Positions 33,901 through 42,090 of a DNA stretch of 48,205 bases are shown here, in pieces. Position numbers and translations under genes: made by a program. Under the pieces are notes generated by a model. The model made no database searches. It saw only the letters and a list, made by a program, of their open reading frames with translations, and was not told the DNA's origin. The stretch comes from an uncultured Lachnospiraceae bacterium (GTDB lineage Bacteria; Bacillota; Clostridia; Lachnospirales; Lachnospiraceae), in assembly GCA_910585765.1 (NCBI GenBank), contig CAJUES010000026.1, positions 1-48,205 of the forward strand, written 5' to 3'. How positions within the stretch are numbered: the stretch's first letter is position 1; each line of letters starts with the position of its first letter.

Positions 33901-35326
33901 ACAGCGCAGCCCTGGCAAAATCCTGTACGCTGTAGTTGAGGGATTTCGCGAAAGTCTCGATAAAAGATCCGCATCCGGACGAGCACGCCTCGTTGAGCTG
34001 TACAGAGTCAACCGTCTGGTTCCTGATCTTGATGCATTTCATATCCTGACCGCCGATATCGATGATACAGTCCACGTCAGGATTGAAAAATGCAGCCGCA
34101 TAGTAGTGGGCCACCGTCTCGACCTCGCCCTCGTCAAGCATAAATGCGGCCTTGAAGAGCGCTTCGCCGTAGCCTGTAGAGCAGGAGTGCACGATCGCGG
34201 CATCGTCGGGAAGCAGGCGGTAGATTTCCTGGATAGATGCGATCGCAGTCTTTAGCGGACTGCCGTTGTTGCTGCTGTAGAACGAGTAGAGCAGCGTCCC
34301 GTCCTCGGCGACCACCGCGATCTTGGTCGTGGTGGAGCCGGCGTCAATCCCCAGAAAACATTTGCCGTGATAGTCCTCGAGCTTCGCGTTGTTCACATGG
34401 CTGGCGCCGTGTCTTGACTGAAAGCGTTCGTATTCACGCTCATCGGCAAACAGCGGATCCATGCGGGCAACCTCGAACTCCATCTTGATGTCGGATGAGA
34501 GCTTGCTGACCATCTCGGACATGGAGAAGCGGACGTCCTCCTTTGCGTTGAGCGCGGAACCGATCGCCGCAAACAGATGGGAGTCGGCAGTGTCGATGAT
34601 GTGTTCTTCGTCAAGTTTCAAAGTGCGGATGAACGCTGCTTTAAGCTCTGAGAGAAAGTGGAGCGGACCGCCCAGAAATGCCACGTGGCCGCGGATAGGT
34701 TTTCCGCAGGCAAGCCCGCTGATCGTCTGGTTGACCACCGCCTGAAAGATCGATGCGGACAGGTCTTCCTTCGTGGCGCCCTCATTGATGAGCGGCTGGA
34801 TATCTGTCTTTGCGAACACGCCGCAGCGCGCAGCGATAGTATACAGAGACTTATAATTTTTCGCATATTCGTTCAGGCCGGAGGCATCCGTCTGGATCAG
34901 AGATGCCATCTGGTCGATGAAAGAGCCCGTTCCGCCGGCACAGATTCCGTTCATGCGCTGCTCTACATTGCCGCCCTCGAAGTAGATGATCTTGGCATCC
35001 TCGCCGCCAAGCTCGATCGCGACATCGGTCCTGGGTGCAAGCTCCTGCAGTGAGGTTGACACCGCGATCACCTCCTGCACGAACGGCACACCCAGATGGT
35101 TGGCGAGCGTCAGACCGCCGGAGCCTGTGATCATGGGATGGAGCGTCAGGTTTCCAAGTTTTGTGTACGCATCCTGCAAGAGCGCAGAAAGCGTCTCACG
35201 GATATTGGCGTAGTGCCTCTGGTAATCAGAGAAGAGCAGTTTGTGCGCCGCATCTAAGATCGCAACCTTTACGGTTGTAGAACCAATATCGATTCCAAGT
35301 GTATAATACGCCTTTTTATGATTCAT
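30968..35326 (-). CDS. Giant 2-hydroxyacyl-CoA dehydratase activase-related protein
   Basis: A 1452-residue protein. It holds two BadF/BadG/BcrA/BcrD ASKHA ATPase units: the first with LGIDIGSTTVKVAIL (10-24) and Cys129 in GICAGGTGSF, the second with FLGIDAGSTTTKIAVV (324-339) and Cys448/Cys452 in EACSSGCGSFIE, the [4Fe-4S] sites. A Cys cluster CQGCTNSCR lies at 611-619, then a DUF2229-like part and a C-terminal region related to the HgdB/HgdC dehydratase partner. The last 25 residues are almost only Lys, Arg and Asn. Related proteins in Clostridia use ATP and an iron-sulfur cluster to drive a hard reduction step; the substrate is unknown and no dehydratase subunit genes are nearby. Confidence 0.88.
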   Translation of the reverse strand: MNHKKAYYTLGIDIGSTTVKVAILDAAHKLLFSDYQRHYANIRETLSALLQDAYTKLGNLTLHPMITGSGGLTLANHLGVPFVQEVIAVSTSLQELAPRTDVAIELGGEDAKIIYFEGGNVEQRMNGICAGGTGSFIDQMASLIQTDASGLNEYAKNYKSLYTIAARCGVFAKTDIQPLINEGATKEDLSASIFQAVVNQTISGLACGKPIRGHVAFLGGPLHFLSELKAAFIRTLKLDEEHIIDTADSHLFAAIGSALNAKEDVRFSMSEMVSKLSSDIKMEFEVARMDPLFADEREYERFQSRHGASHVNNAKLEDYHGKCFLGIDAGSTTTKIAVVAEDGTLLYSFYSSNNGSPLKTAIASIQEIYRLLPDDAAIVHSCSTGYGEALFKAAFMLDEGEVETVAHYYAAAFFNPDVDCIIDIGGQDMKCIKIRNQTVDSVQLNEACSSGCGSFIETFAKSLNYSVQDFARAALFAKHPIDLGTRCTVFMNSKVKQAQKEGAEVSDISAGLAYSVIKNALFKVIKVSDASELGKNIVVQGGTFYNDAVLRSFEKIANCEVIRPDIAGIMGAFGAALIARERYQAAPENSTTMLTIDQINELAFTTSLVKCQGCTNSCRLTVNKFSDGRSYISGNRCERGLGKARADNDIPNLFAYKLQRIFSYEPLSDVEAVRGRVGIPRVLNMYENYPFWFTLFTKLKYQVVLSPLSNRKIYELGIESIPSESECYPAKLAHGHVEWLIRQNVDFIFYPALFYERNEFDDANNHYNCPIVTSYSENIKNNVEAIGRGEVVFKNPFMSFREPALILQSLEKAFPELPSDELKEAVDAAWQELDNVRRDLCRKGEEVIDYLEKNHTRGIVLAGRPYHIDPEINHGIPELINSYGIAVLTEDSVSHLAKPERPLIVSDQWMYHSRLYAAASYVKTRDDLDLIQLNSFGCGLDAVTTDQVNDILTDSGKIYTCLKIDEVNNLGAARIRIRSLLSAIRVREQRHQERTIRSSRMERVLFTKEMRKNYTILCPQMSPIHFDLLEPTFRRCGYNLVVLDNDNRSSIDMGLKYVNNDACYPSLLVVGQIMEAVLSGRYDTDRLAVVMSQTGGGCRATNYIGFIRRALEKAGYQHIPVISINLSKLEKNPGFKITPMLLLRAIYAVNFGDIFMRCVYRMRPYEAVPGSVEQVHQKWIKKCCDFLGRKYMSFGTYKKMCREMIAEFDAIPVLDIKKPRVGIVGEILVKFSPAANNKLVELLEHEGAEAVVPDLMDFMFYCFYNQLYKAENLGTSKKAASISRFGIKAIQMLRKPMSEAFAASRHFIPPADIYETAKHAEEIVSIGNQTGEGWFLTGEMLELINSDAPNIVCTQPFGCLPNHVVGKGVIKELRNRHPEANIVAIDYDPGASEVNQLNRIKLMLSTAQKNMAKAAEIAKAEHTMASQETKKNISRKKRAKNRRKNNAKNKSA

Positions 35327-35431
35327 AAAAATACCATGCCTTTCTATGAAAAAAGTCTAAAAATATCTGACAAAAAATATTTATCGGAAAATCCGTAAAT
35401 GATAATTCGACTTTTTTAATATACCTTTGCT

Positions 35432-35460
35432 ATTATACGACAGCAAAATCAAAAACGCAA
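35432..35460 (-). promoter_or_regulatory. Promoter of the giant activase gene
   Basis: On the minus strand TTGCGT (35455-35460) and TATAAT (35432-35437) are 17 bases apart, the same hexamers as in the asnS promoter. The leader to ATG 35326 is about 100 bases. Confidence 0.68.
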
Positions 35461-35522
35461 TAAAACAGATGATGAAAAGTTGATGAAAACTTTATACTTT
35501 TTTGGATATATTTAGCGAAATC

Positions 35523-35553
35523 TTTAGGGGACAAACCCCTAAATTGTTATAAT
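35523..35553 (+). promoter_or_regulatory. Palindrome overlapping a second promoter-like -10
   Basis: TTTAGGGG (35523-35530) and CCCCTAAA (35536-35543) form a perfect 8-base inverted repeat with a 5-base spacer, 4 bases ahead of TATAAT (35548-35553). The palindrome occupies the place of a -35 box, which suggests an operator or an activator site. The gap 35327-35694 holds no gene; besides these promoter signals I see nothing in it. Confidence 0.42.
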
Positions 35554-35629
35554 GATATGAAAGGAAAGCTGGGAATAATACCATAAATCTAAAAAAATTA
35601 TAATATTTTAACAGATAAATTTAGATTGG

Positions 35630-35658
35630 TTTACATTTCCAGAAGTGAATGATATACT
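35630..35658 (+). promoter_or_regulatory. Promoter of the rhomboid-like / sigma-like unit
   Basis: TTTACA (35630-35635), 17 bases, TATACT (35653-35658); start near 35665, leader about 30 bases. Confidence 0.65.
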
Positions 35659-35694
35659 GAGATGACAAGTTTAATCAATTCGTGAAAGGCGGGA

Positions 35695-36585
35695 ATGAAG
35701 AATATGAATTTTCTGAATAAAATGGAGCGAAAGATCGGCAAATATGCGATATCGAATCTTTCCTTATATCTGATAATGGGGTATGTGCTGGGATATATCC
35801 TGCAGTTTATCAATCCGGCAATCGTGGATTTCCTGACGCTGAACCCGTATCTGATCCTGCATGGACAGATCTGGCGGCTTGTGACGTGGATCATCATCCC
35901 CCCGTCGAGTTTTGACCTGTTCACGATCGTGATGCTGATGTTCTATTATTCTGTCGGGACAAATCTTGAGCGGACATGGGGAACCTTTTACTATAATGTG
36001 TATCTTTTTATGGGGATGATCTTTACTGTGATCGGAGGTTTCCTGATCATGGGGATCAGCTACGTGCCTGCGCTTAATTCCTTTGTGACAAGGGAGTTGT
36101 ACGGGACTGGAACCTATTTCCTGCTTGTGGCGCGCAGCTTTAGCACTTATTTTGTGAATATGTCCATCTTTCTGGGATTTGCGGCGACTTTTCCGGAGGT
36201 GCAGGTATTGCTGATGTTCATCATCCCCATCAAAGTGAAGTGGATGGGGATCGCGTACGGCGCACTTCTGGTCGTTCAGTTTTTGCAGAGCGACATCGTT
36301 GGAAAGATCATCATCGGCGCATCCCTTCTCAACTTTGTCGTCTTTTTCCTGATGACGAGGAGCGGCATCGGCATGCGCATATCGCCGCGGCAGGTGCGGA
36401 GACGCCACGAGTACAACAGGGAGGTGAAGCGGGCAAAGCCAGCCAGCGTGTCAAAGCATAAGTGCGCGATCTGCGGTAAGAACAGTGAGGACAATCCTGA
36501 GGCGGAGTTCCGCTTTTGCTCGAAATGCAACGGGAATTATGAGTACTGTCAGGATCACCTGTTCACCCACACACATGTCAAATAA
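35695..36585 (+). CDS. Rhomboid-like membrane protein with C-terminal zinc ribbon
   Basis: A 296-residue protein with about six membrane segments over residues 20-225. YLILHGQIWRLVTWIIIPPSS and GTNLERTWGTFYYNVYLFMG resemble the first loop and second helix of rhomboid proteases and Derlin/TMEM115-type pseudorhomboids. The GxSG catalytic serine motif is missing, so it is probably a non-proteolytic relative. A basic linker (RQVRRRHEYNREVKRAK) and a Cys-rich ribbon CAICGK...FCSKCNGNYEYCQDH close the protein on the cytoplasmic side. ATG 35695 is used; ATG 35704 is possible. The sigma-like gene starts 15 bases after its stop. Confidence 0.75.
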   Translation: MKNMNFLNKMERKIGKYAISNLSLYLIMGYVLGYILQFINPAIVDFLTLNPYLILHGQIWRLVTWIIIPPSSFDLFTIVMLMFYYSVGTNLERTWGTFYYNVYLFMGMIFTVIGGFLIMGISYVPALNSFVTRELYGTGTYFLLVARSFSTYFVNMSIFLGFAATFPEVQVLLMFIIPIKVKWMGIAYGALLVVQFLQSDIVGKIIIGASLLNFVVFFLMTRSGIGMRISPRQVRRRHEYNREVKRAKPASVSKHKCAICGKNSEDNPEAEFRFCSKCNGNYEYCQDHLFTHTHVK

Positions 36586-36600
36586 GGAAGGCACATTCGT

Positions 36601-37338
36601 ATGGAATTCAATCAGACAAATTTTGCGCGTATCCTTGAAGGGTTGAAGGATACAGCGAGACTTCAGGGAAATATGCTGACCGGCAGTCAGATCAGCGAGG
36701 CATTTGGACAGTGGCAGTTGGATGACGCCAGACTGGCGCTGATCCACGACTATTTCCGCGGCAGCCATATCGGGATCGACGAGCCGGGAGATGTGGAGGA
36801 GAGCCTGTCGGGTGAGGATGTCAATTTCCTGGAAATGTATCTGGAAGAACTGGAGGAGCTTGCGCCGGTCTCGGACGGCGAAAAACGGGCTGTGATGATG
36901 TCCGCGCTCGCAGGGGACAGCGACGCTCAGGCGAAGCTGGTGGAGATCTCCCTGCCGCAGGTCGTGGAGATCTCCAGACTCTATGCGGGGCAGGGCGTGC
37001 TCGTGGAGGATCTGATCGGCGAGGGAAACGTCGCTGCCGCCACGGCTGTGACCATGCTCGAATGTGTGGAGGGCATCGACGAGGTGGAAGGCTTTGTCGG
37101 TAGGATGATCATGGATGCCATGGAAGAATTGATCCGCGAGGATTCCGACAACCGCCAGATCGACGAGAATGTGCTGGAAAAGGTCAACGAAGTGCATGAC
37201 AAGGCAAAAGAGATGTATGAGACTCTTCTCAGGAAAGTCACGGTAAGAGAGGTGGCGGACGAGCTGGGCATCACGGAGGAGAAGGTGCAGGAAGCGGTGA
37301 AATTCTCTGCCGACCGGATTGAATATATATCGGATTGA
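36601..37338 (+). CDS. Degenerate sigma-70-like protein
   Basis: A 245-residue acidic protein. Residues 20-65 resemble sigma region 1.1 (LTGSQISEAFGQWQLDDARLALIHDYF). AQAKLVEISLPQVVEISRLYAGQG and VEDLIGEGNVAAATAV (110-150) match regions 2.1-2.2, the clamp-helix contact of RNA polymerase. The part that should be 2.3-2.4, with its aromatic and basic residues for -10 melting, is replaced by acidic sequence (ECVEGIDEVEGFVGRMIMDAMEELIREDSD). Residues 195-240 look like region 3 (RKVTVREVADELGITEEKVQEA). Region 4 is missing. It could bind polymerase without reading a promoter. The gene is translationally close to the genes on both sides. Confidence 0.7.
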   Translation: MEFNQTNFARILEGLKDTARLQGNMLTGSQISEAFGQWQLDDARLALIHDYFRGSHIGIDEPGDVEESLSGEDVNFLEMYLEELEELAPVSDGEKRAVMMSALAGDSDAQAKLVEISLPQVVEISRLYAGQGVLVEDLIGEGNVAAATAVTMLECVEGIDEVEGFVGRMIMDAMEELIREDSDNRQIDENVLEKVNEVHDKAKEMYETLLRKVTVREVADELGITEEKVQEAVKFSADRIEYISD

Positions 37339-37346
37339 ATATATGG
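37315..37346 (+). repeat. 16-bp tandem duplication at the end of the sigma-like gene
   Basis: CGGATTGAATATAT occurs at 37315-37328 and again at 37331-37344, a period of 16 bases. The stop codon of the sigma-like gene (37336-37338) lies in the second copy, so a slip event has set the C-terminus of the protein and pushed the next gene's binding site away. Confidence 0.7.
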
Positions 37347-37354
37347 AGACTGAC

Positions 37355-37780
37355 ATGGAAATACAAAATGAAAATGATTTTAAGTACGTCATCCAGGATA
37401 CGAACTGTATCTACCTGGGCAGGGAGCTGACTTATGCGGAGATGATGGACAAGGATGATATCCCGTTCAAGTTTAAGGCGGTCATCAGTGCCCATATCGC
37501 GAGGGACACGGATCTGAACAGGAGGCTGGCAGACCATATATTGCAGATATCAGACGGGGAATTCACGTATCGGATCTTTGAGCAGCTGAGATTGACAGTG
37601 CGGGTCTGCTATAAAGTGCAGAAAAAGGGATTTGGCGGCAGGATCAAAGACAAATGGATCCATAAGGCATATCCGTTCAGGCAGTTCTGCGGCGAGCCCC
37701 GCGGCCTTGTGGCGCGCGGCGATATGATGATCGAGGACTTTTCGATCTCAAAGCTTGCGCTGATGGCGTTAAATATATAG
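37355..37780 (+). CDS. Unknown 141-residue protein
   Basis: Starts MEIQNENDFKYVIQDTNC at ATG 37355, with GGAG six bases ahead; an in-frame ATG at 37343 and TTG 37319 are less well placed. The protein is soluble, with mixed helices and strands (ELTYAEMMDKDDIPFKFKAV, FTYRIFEQLRLTVRVCY) and a basic middle (KGFGGRIKDKWIHKAYPF). I recognise no family. It lies 16 bases after the sigma-like gene, so it is likely to be its partner or co-regulated. Confidence 0.62.
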   Translation: MEIQNENDFKYVIQDTNCIYLGRELTYAEMMDKDDIPFKFKAVISAHIARDTDLNRRLADHILQISDGEFTYRIFEQLRLTVRVCYKVQKKGFGGRIKDKWIHKAYPFRQFCGEPRGLVARGDMMIEDFSISKLALMALNI

Positions 37781-37857
37781 AGAGACCGCGAATGAAAACA
37801 TTTCCCGGAAAAGAGATCATTATAAAGAGATAATTTTAATAAGGAAGGATAATGACT

Positions 37858-40785
37858 ATGAAAAAAATTGAGGATGTAAAGGCTTACGAGGTAATCGAGA
37901 AACGGCAGATTGATGATATCGGCTCCATGAGCTGGCTGTTGAGGCACAAGAAGACCGGCGCGAGGATCGCGCTGCTCAGCAATGATGATGAGAACAAAGT
38001 GTTCTATGTCGGCTTCCGCACACCGCCCACGGATTCCACGGGTGTGCCGCATATCGTGGAACATACCGTGCTGTGCGGCTCCAGGGATTTTCCTGTGAAG
38101 GATCCCTTTGTGGAGCTGGTGAAAGGTTCGCTGAATACGTTTCTGAATGCCATGACATACAGTGACAAGACCGTATATCCTGTTGCGAGCTGCAATGACA
38201 AGGATTTTCAAAATCTGATGCATGTATATCTGGATGCAGTATTTTATCCCAATATTTACAATGAGAAGAAAATTTTCCAGCAGGAGGGCTGGCACTACGA
38301 GATGGAGAACCAGGACAGTCCGCTCACACTCAACGGGGTTGTCTACAACGAGATGAAGGGCGCTTTCTCGTCGCCGGATGAGGTCAATGACAGGGAAGTG
38401 GTCAACTCGCTGTTCCCCGACACGCCGTACGGAGTGGAGTCGGGAGGAGATCCCAAGGTGATCCCGTCGCTCACGTACGAACAGTTTCTGGCGTTTCACG
38501 GGAAATACTATCATCCGTCAAACAGCTACATCTACCTGTACGGAAACATGGATATGGCGGAGAAACTGGAATGGATCGACGAGAAGTATCTGAGCCGGTT
38601 CGAAAAGATCGAGGTGGACTCTGCCTTGAAGCTGCAGGAAGCGTTTGAGAAACCTGTGGAGAAATACAAGGAATACCCTGTCATGGAGGGAGAGTCGCTG
38701 GAGGATAACACATACCTTTCGTACAACACGGTTGTCGGGACGAGTCTGGACAAGGAACTGTACTATGCGATGGAGATCCTGGAGTACGCGCTGTGTTCGG
38801 CCTCCGCAGCGCCCCTGAAACGCGCGCTGATCCACAAGAACATTGGTACAGAAGTGTATACAGTGTATAACAATGGCATTTACCAGCCGTACTTCTCGAT
38901 CGTGGCAAAGAACGCAAACGTCTCACAGAAAGAAGAGTTTGTGTCCGTCATCGAGAGTGAGCTCGACCGCATCGCCAGGGAAGGCATCGATAAGAAGTCC
39001 CTGCTTGCAGGTCTGAATTACTATGAATTCCGATACAGGGAAGCAGATTTTGGATCTTATCCCAAGGGGCTGATGTACGGTCTGCAGATGTTTGATTCCT
39101 GGCTGTATGACGACAATATGCCGTTTGACATGATCGAGGCGATCGACATCTTTAAAACGTTAAAAGAAAAGATCGATACGGATTACTACGAAAATCTGAT
39201 TCGGAAATATCTGATCCAGAACCAGCACAAGTCAGTGCTCGTGGTGGCGCCGAGGGAAGGGCTCACCGCAGTGGAGGAGAAAGAACTTGCGGACAGGCTG
39301 TCCGCCTATAAGGCGGGATTGACGGACGAGGAGATCCGGCAGATCGTGGCGGAGACAAAGGCGCTGCGGGAGTACCAGGAGATGGAGGACACACCGGAAG
39401 ATCTTGCAAAGATACCGCTGTTGAAGCGCGAGGACATGAAAAAGGAAGCGGAGGATTTCGTAAATGAGGTTCGCAGTATCAGCGATACGAACGTGCTGTT
39501 CCACGACATCCAGACAAACGGGATCGGTTATATCAAGCTGATCTTTGACGCTGCCAATATCCCGGCGGAGTTGTTTTCGTATATCGGTATCCTCAAGAAT
39601 GTGCTCGGCTATGTGGACACGGACAAGTATACCTATGGGGAGCTCTGCAATGAGATCAATATCCATACAGGGGATATCGTGAGCAGTGTCAATACGTACG
39701 TCAATGCAAAGAAACTGGATGAATACAGGCTCACATTCGAGATGAAGACGAAAGCCATGTACGATGAACTGCCCGCTGCATTTGAGCTGATGACAGAGAT
39801 CATGACAGCCTCCAGGCTCGATGACGAGAGCCGGATTCTTGAGATTCTCGAGGAACTCAAGTCAGTCATGCAGGGGAATATGACCTCGGCGGGGCACACC
39901 TTTGCCGCGGTGCGGGCGATGTCCTATTTCAGCGAGCCGGCAGCAGTGTCTGAGCTTGTGAACGGTCTGCCCTGTTACCGTCTGCTCGAAAAACTCACCG
40001 GTGATTTTGACGGCAGCAAAAAAGAACTCCTCAGCAGGCTTGCGGAGCTCACAAAATGCATTTTCAGACCGGAAAATCTCCTGGTGGACATCACAGCCAC
40101 CGAGGAAGGGTATGAGAGAGTGAAGGCGCTCGTCGCGCCGATGAAGGCAAGACTTTTTACGGAACCGGTGAGAAAGGAACGGTTTCGGATCACCACGGAG
40201 AAGAAAAACGAAGGTTTTTCCACATCGGCACAGATTCAGTATGTGTGCAGGGCAGGCAATTATATGACAGGTACGGACTATGCATACACAGGTGCGCTGC
40301 GCGTGCTGAAAGTGATGCTCCGGTATGATTACCTGTGGATTAACGTGCGCGTCAAGGGCGGTGCGTACGGTATCATGTGCAACTTTGGCAAGACAGGGGA
40401 CAGCTACCTGGTCTCCTACAGAGATCCCAATCTCAAAAAAACAGTTGACATCTTTGAGAAAACGAGTGATTATTTAAGAGACTTTCATGCGGATGAGCGC
40501 ACGATGACCAAGTATATCATAGGAGCAGTCAGCGATATGGACGTGCCTATGACACCCGCAGTCAAGGGAAGCCGGTCTTCGAGTGCATACCTGACAAACC
40601 TTGACTTTGAGGAGATACAGAGAGAGCGCGACGAGGTGCTGACGTGCAGCCAGGAGAGCATCAGGACATTGGCTGGCTACCTGGATGCGATCATGTCACA
40701 GGAGGCAGTTTGCGTAGTGGGAAATGGGCAGTCGATCGGGGAGAACAGGGAAATGTTCATGAAAGTGGAAAATCTGTTTCACTAG
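37858..40785 (+). CDS. M16C family zinc metallopeptidase (presequence protease-like)
   Basis: A 975-residue peptidase of the insulinase superfamily that degrades short, unfolded peptides inside a closed chamber. The inverted zinc motif HIVEH is at residues 65-69 (His65, Glu68, His69), and the third ligand Glu lies in VVYNEMKGAF further on. The first active and second inactive M16 units are followed by an M16C-associated domain and two C-terminal units, matching the PreP/Cym1 layout. I prefer ATG 37858 over ATG 37852, because AAGGAAGG lies 9 rather than 3 bases away. No signal peptide, so cytoplasmic. Confidence 0.9.
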   Translation: MKKIEDVKAYEVIEKRQIDDIGSMSWLLRHKKTGARIALLSNDDENKVFYVGFRTPPTDSTGVPHIVEHTVLCGSRDFPVKDPFVELVKGSLNTFLNAMTYSDKTVYPVASCNDKDFQNLMHVYLDAVFYPNIYNEKKIFQQEGWHYEMENQDSPLTLNGVVYNEMKGAFSSPDEVNDREVVNSLFPDTPYGVESGGDPKVIPSLTYEQFLAFHGKYYHPSNSYIYLYGNMDMAEKLEWIDEKYLSRFEKIEVDSALKLQEAFEKPVEKYKEYPVMEGESLEDNTYLSYNTVVGTSLDKELYYAMEILEYALCSASAAPLKRALIHKNIGTEVYTVYNNGIYQPYFSIVAKNANVSQKEEFVSVIESELDRIAREGIDKKSLLAGLNYYEFRYREADFGSYPKGLMYGLQMFDSWLYDDNMPFDMIEAIDIFKTLKEKIDTDYYENLIRKYLIQNQHKSVLVVAPREGLTAVEEKELADRLSAYKAGLTDEEIRQIVAETKALREYQEMEDTPEDLAKIPLLKREDMKKEAEDFVNEVRSISDTNVLFHDIQTNGIGYIKLIFDAANIPAELFSYIGILKNVLGYVDTDKYTYGELCNEINIHTGDIVSSVNTYVNAKKLDEYRLTFEMKTKAMYDELPAAFELMTEIMTASRLDDESRILEILEELKSVMQGNMTSAGHTFAAVRAMSYFSEPAAVSELVNGLPCYRLLEKLTGDFDGSKKELLSRLAELTKCIFRPENLLVDITATEEGYERVKALVAPMKARLFTEPVRKERFRITTEKKNEGFSTSAQIQYVCRAGNYMTGTDYAYTGALRVLKVMLRYDYLWINVRVKGGAYGIMCNFGKTGDSYLVSYRDPNLKKTVDIFEKTSDYLRDFHADERTMTKYIIGAVSDMDVPMTPAVKGSRSSSAYLTNLDFEEIQRERDEVLTCSQESIRTLAGYLDAIMSQEAVCVVGNGQSIGENREMFMKVENLFH

Positions 40786-40841
40786 ATAAGGTTCTCAGGA
40801 TCATCACAGCGATGACGGTCCCTTAACGGAGGAAATGTATA

Positions 40842-41753
40842 ATGAACGAAAAGTATAAGTCAGGCTTTGCGGCGCTGATCGGCAGGCCAAATGTAGGAAA
40901 ATCGACATTGATGAACTGTCTGATCGGACAAAAGATCGCCATCACATCAAAAAAGCCGCAGACCACCAGAAACCGCATACAGACAGTGTACACCTCCGAT
41001 GAGGGACAGATCGTCTTTGTGGACACACCGGGGATTCACAAGGCAAAGAACAAACTCGGCGATTATATGGTCAATGTGGCGGAACACAGTCTGAGAGACG
41101 TGGATGTCATCTTGTGGCTGGTGGAACCGACGGACTATATCGGTGCGGGCGAGCAGCATATAATCGAACAGCTGAAAAAAGCAAAAGCGCCGGTCATCTT
41201 AGTGATCAACAAGATCGATACCGTGAGGAGGGAGCAGCTTCTCGGGTATATCGAGGCTTACCGCGGGCAGCTGGACTTTGCGGAGGTAGTTCCGGTGTCG
41301 GCGCTGAAAAGCGATAACACTGATGTGCTCATCGCGCAGATCATGAAATACCTGCCGTACGGACCGGCATTTTATGATGAGGACACGATCACGGACCAGC
41401 CCACGCGGCAGATCGTGGCGGAGCTGATCCGGGAAAAGGTGCTGCGCAGCATCGATGAAGAGATCCCGCATGGCGTGGCGGTGACGATCGAATCCATGAA
41501 GAACCGGCACAAGATCGTTGACATCGATGCCACGATCATCTGCGAAAGGGATTCGCACAAGGGCATCATCATCGGAAAGGGCGGCGCGATGCTCAAAAAG
41601 ATCGGTTCCATGGCGCGCCCTGAGATCGAGGAACTGTTAGAGCGGCATGTCAATCTCCAGCTGTGGGTGAAAGTGAAGAAGGACTGGCGTGACAGCGATT
41701 TCCTGATCCGGAATTTTGGCTATGACACAAAAGAAAATGAGTCGATAAAATGA
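40842..41753 (+). CDS. era: GTPase Era
   Basis: Essential GTPase that binds the 3' end of 16S rRNA in late 30S maturation. G1 is GRPNVGKSTLMN, G3 DTPGIHKAKNKLG, G4 NKIDTVRREQ, and the KH domain has the motif IIIGKGGAMLKKIGSMAR. Length 303 residues is normal. ATG 40842 has CGGAGGAAATG ahead. It lies with yqzL and recO in the order typical of Firmicutes. Confidence 0.96.
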   Translation: MNEKYKSGFAALIGRPNVGKSTLMNCLIGQKIAITSKKPQTTRNRIQTVYTSDEGQIVFVDTPGIHKAKNKLGDYMVNVAEHSLRDVDVILWLVEPTDYIGAGEQHIIEQLKKAKAPVILVINKIDTVRREQLLGYIEAYRGQLDFAEVVPVSALKSDNTDVLIAQIMKYLPYGPAFYDEDTITDQPTRQIVAELIREKVLRSIDEEIPHGVAVTIESMKNRHKIVDIDATIICERDSHKGIIIGKGGAMLKKIGSMARPEIEELLERHVNLQLWVKVKKDWRDSDFLIRNFGYDTKENESIK

Positions 41754-41901
41754 ATAAAATCGTCCCATAAGCACACCCTAGTTATGTAAATGTTGTGAAA
41801 GACCATATGCGAAATTCCTTCACAATGCAAATATCGTGCAGAGGAGTGGATTTACAGAAGTTTGGCGGCTGCACGAGATACAGAAAGGGCAGGGACATTA
41901 G

Positions 41902-42090
41902 ATGCACGAGGATGGATGGAGCCGGTTTATGGAGACGGGACAGGTACACGATTATCTGGCTTACAAGGGGCATCCTGATATGGAAGAGGCCGAGGGTAAG
42001 GCGGGAGAGACACATGAGTGCGGGAATACAGGATTTTGTGATGCTGACGGGGATCATTATCAAGGCAGAACCGATCGGGGAGTACGATAG
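41902..42090 (+). CDS. yqzL: YqzL-like small protein
   Basis: A 62-residue protein that starts MHEDGWSRFMETGQVHDYLAY, the YqzL pattern (a Trp, then F..TG....YL..K). YqzL proteins sit between era and recO in Firmicutes, as here. It is longer at the C-terminus than the roughly 45-residue family members, because the frame continues 77 bases into recO in another register (TAG 42088-42090). ATG 41902 has AGGGAC at about 41890-41895. Function is not known. Confidence 0.7.
   Translation: MHEDGWSRFMETGQVHDYLAYKGHPDMEEAEGKAGETHECGNTGFCDADGDHYQGRTDRGVR

Noticed and set aside
35327..35694. A small RNA or small gene in the gap between the activase and the rhomboid-like gene
   Set aside because: Only promoter signals and one palindrome were found; frames are short and lack binding sites.
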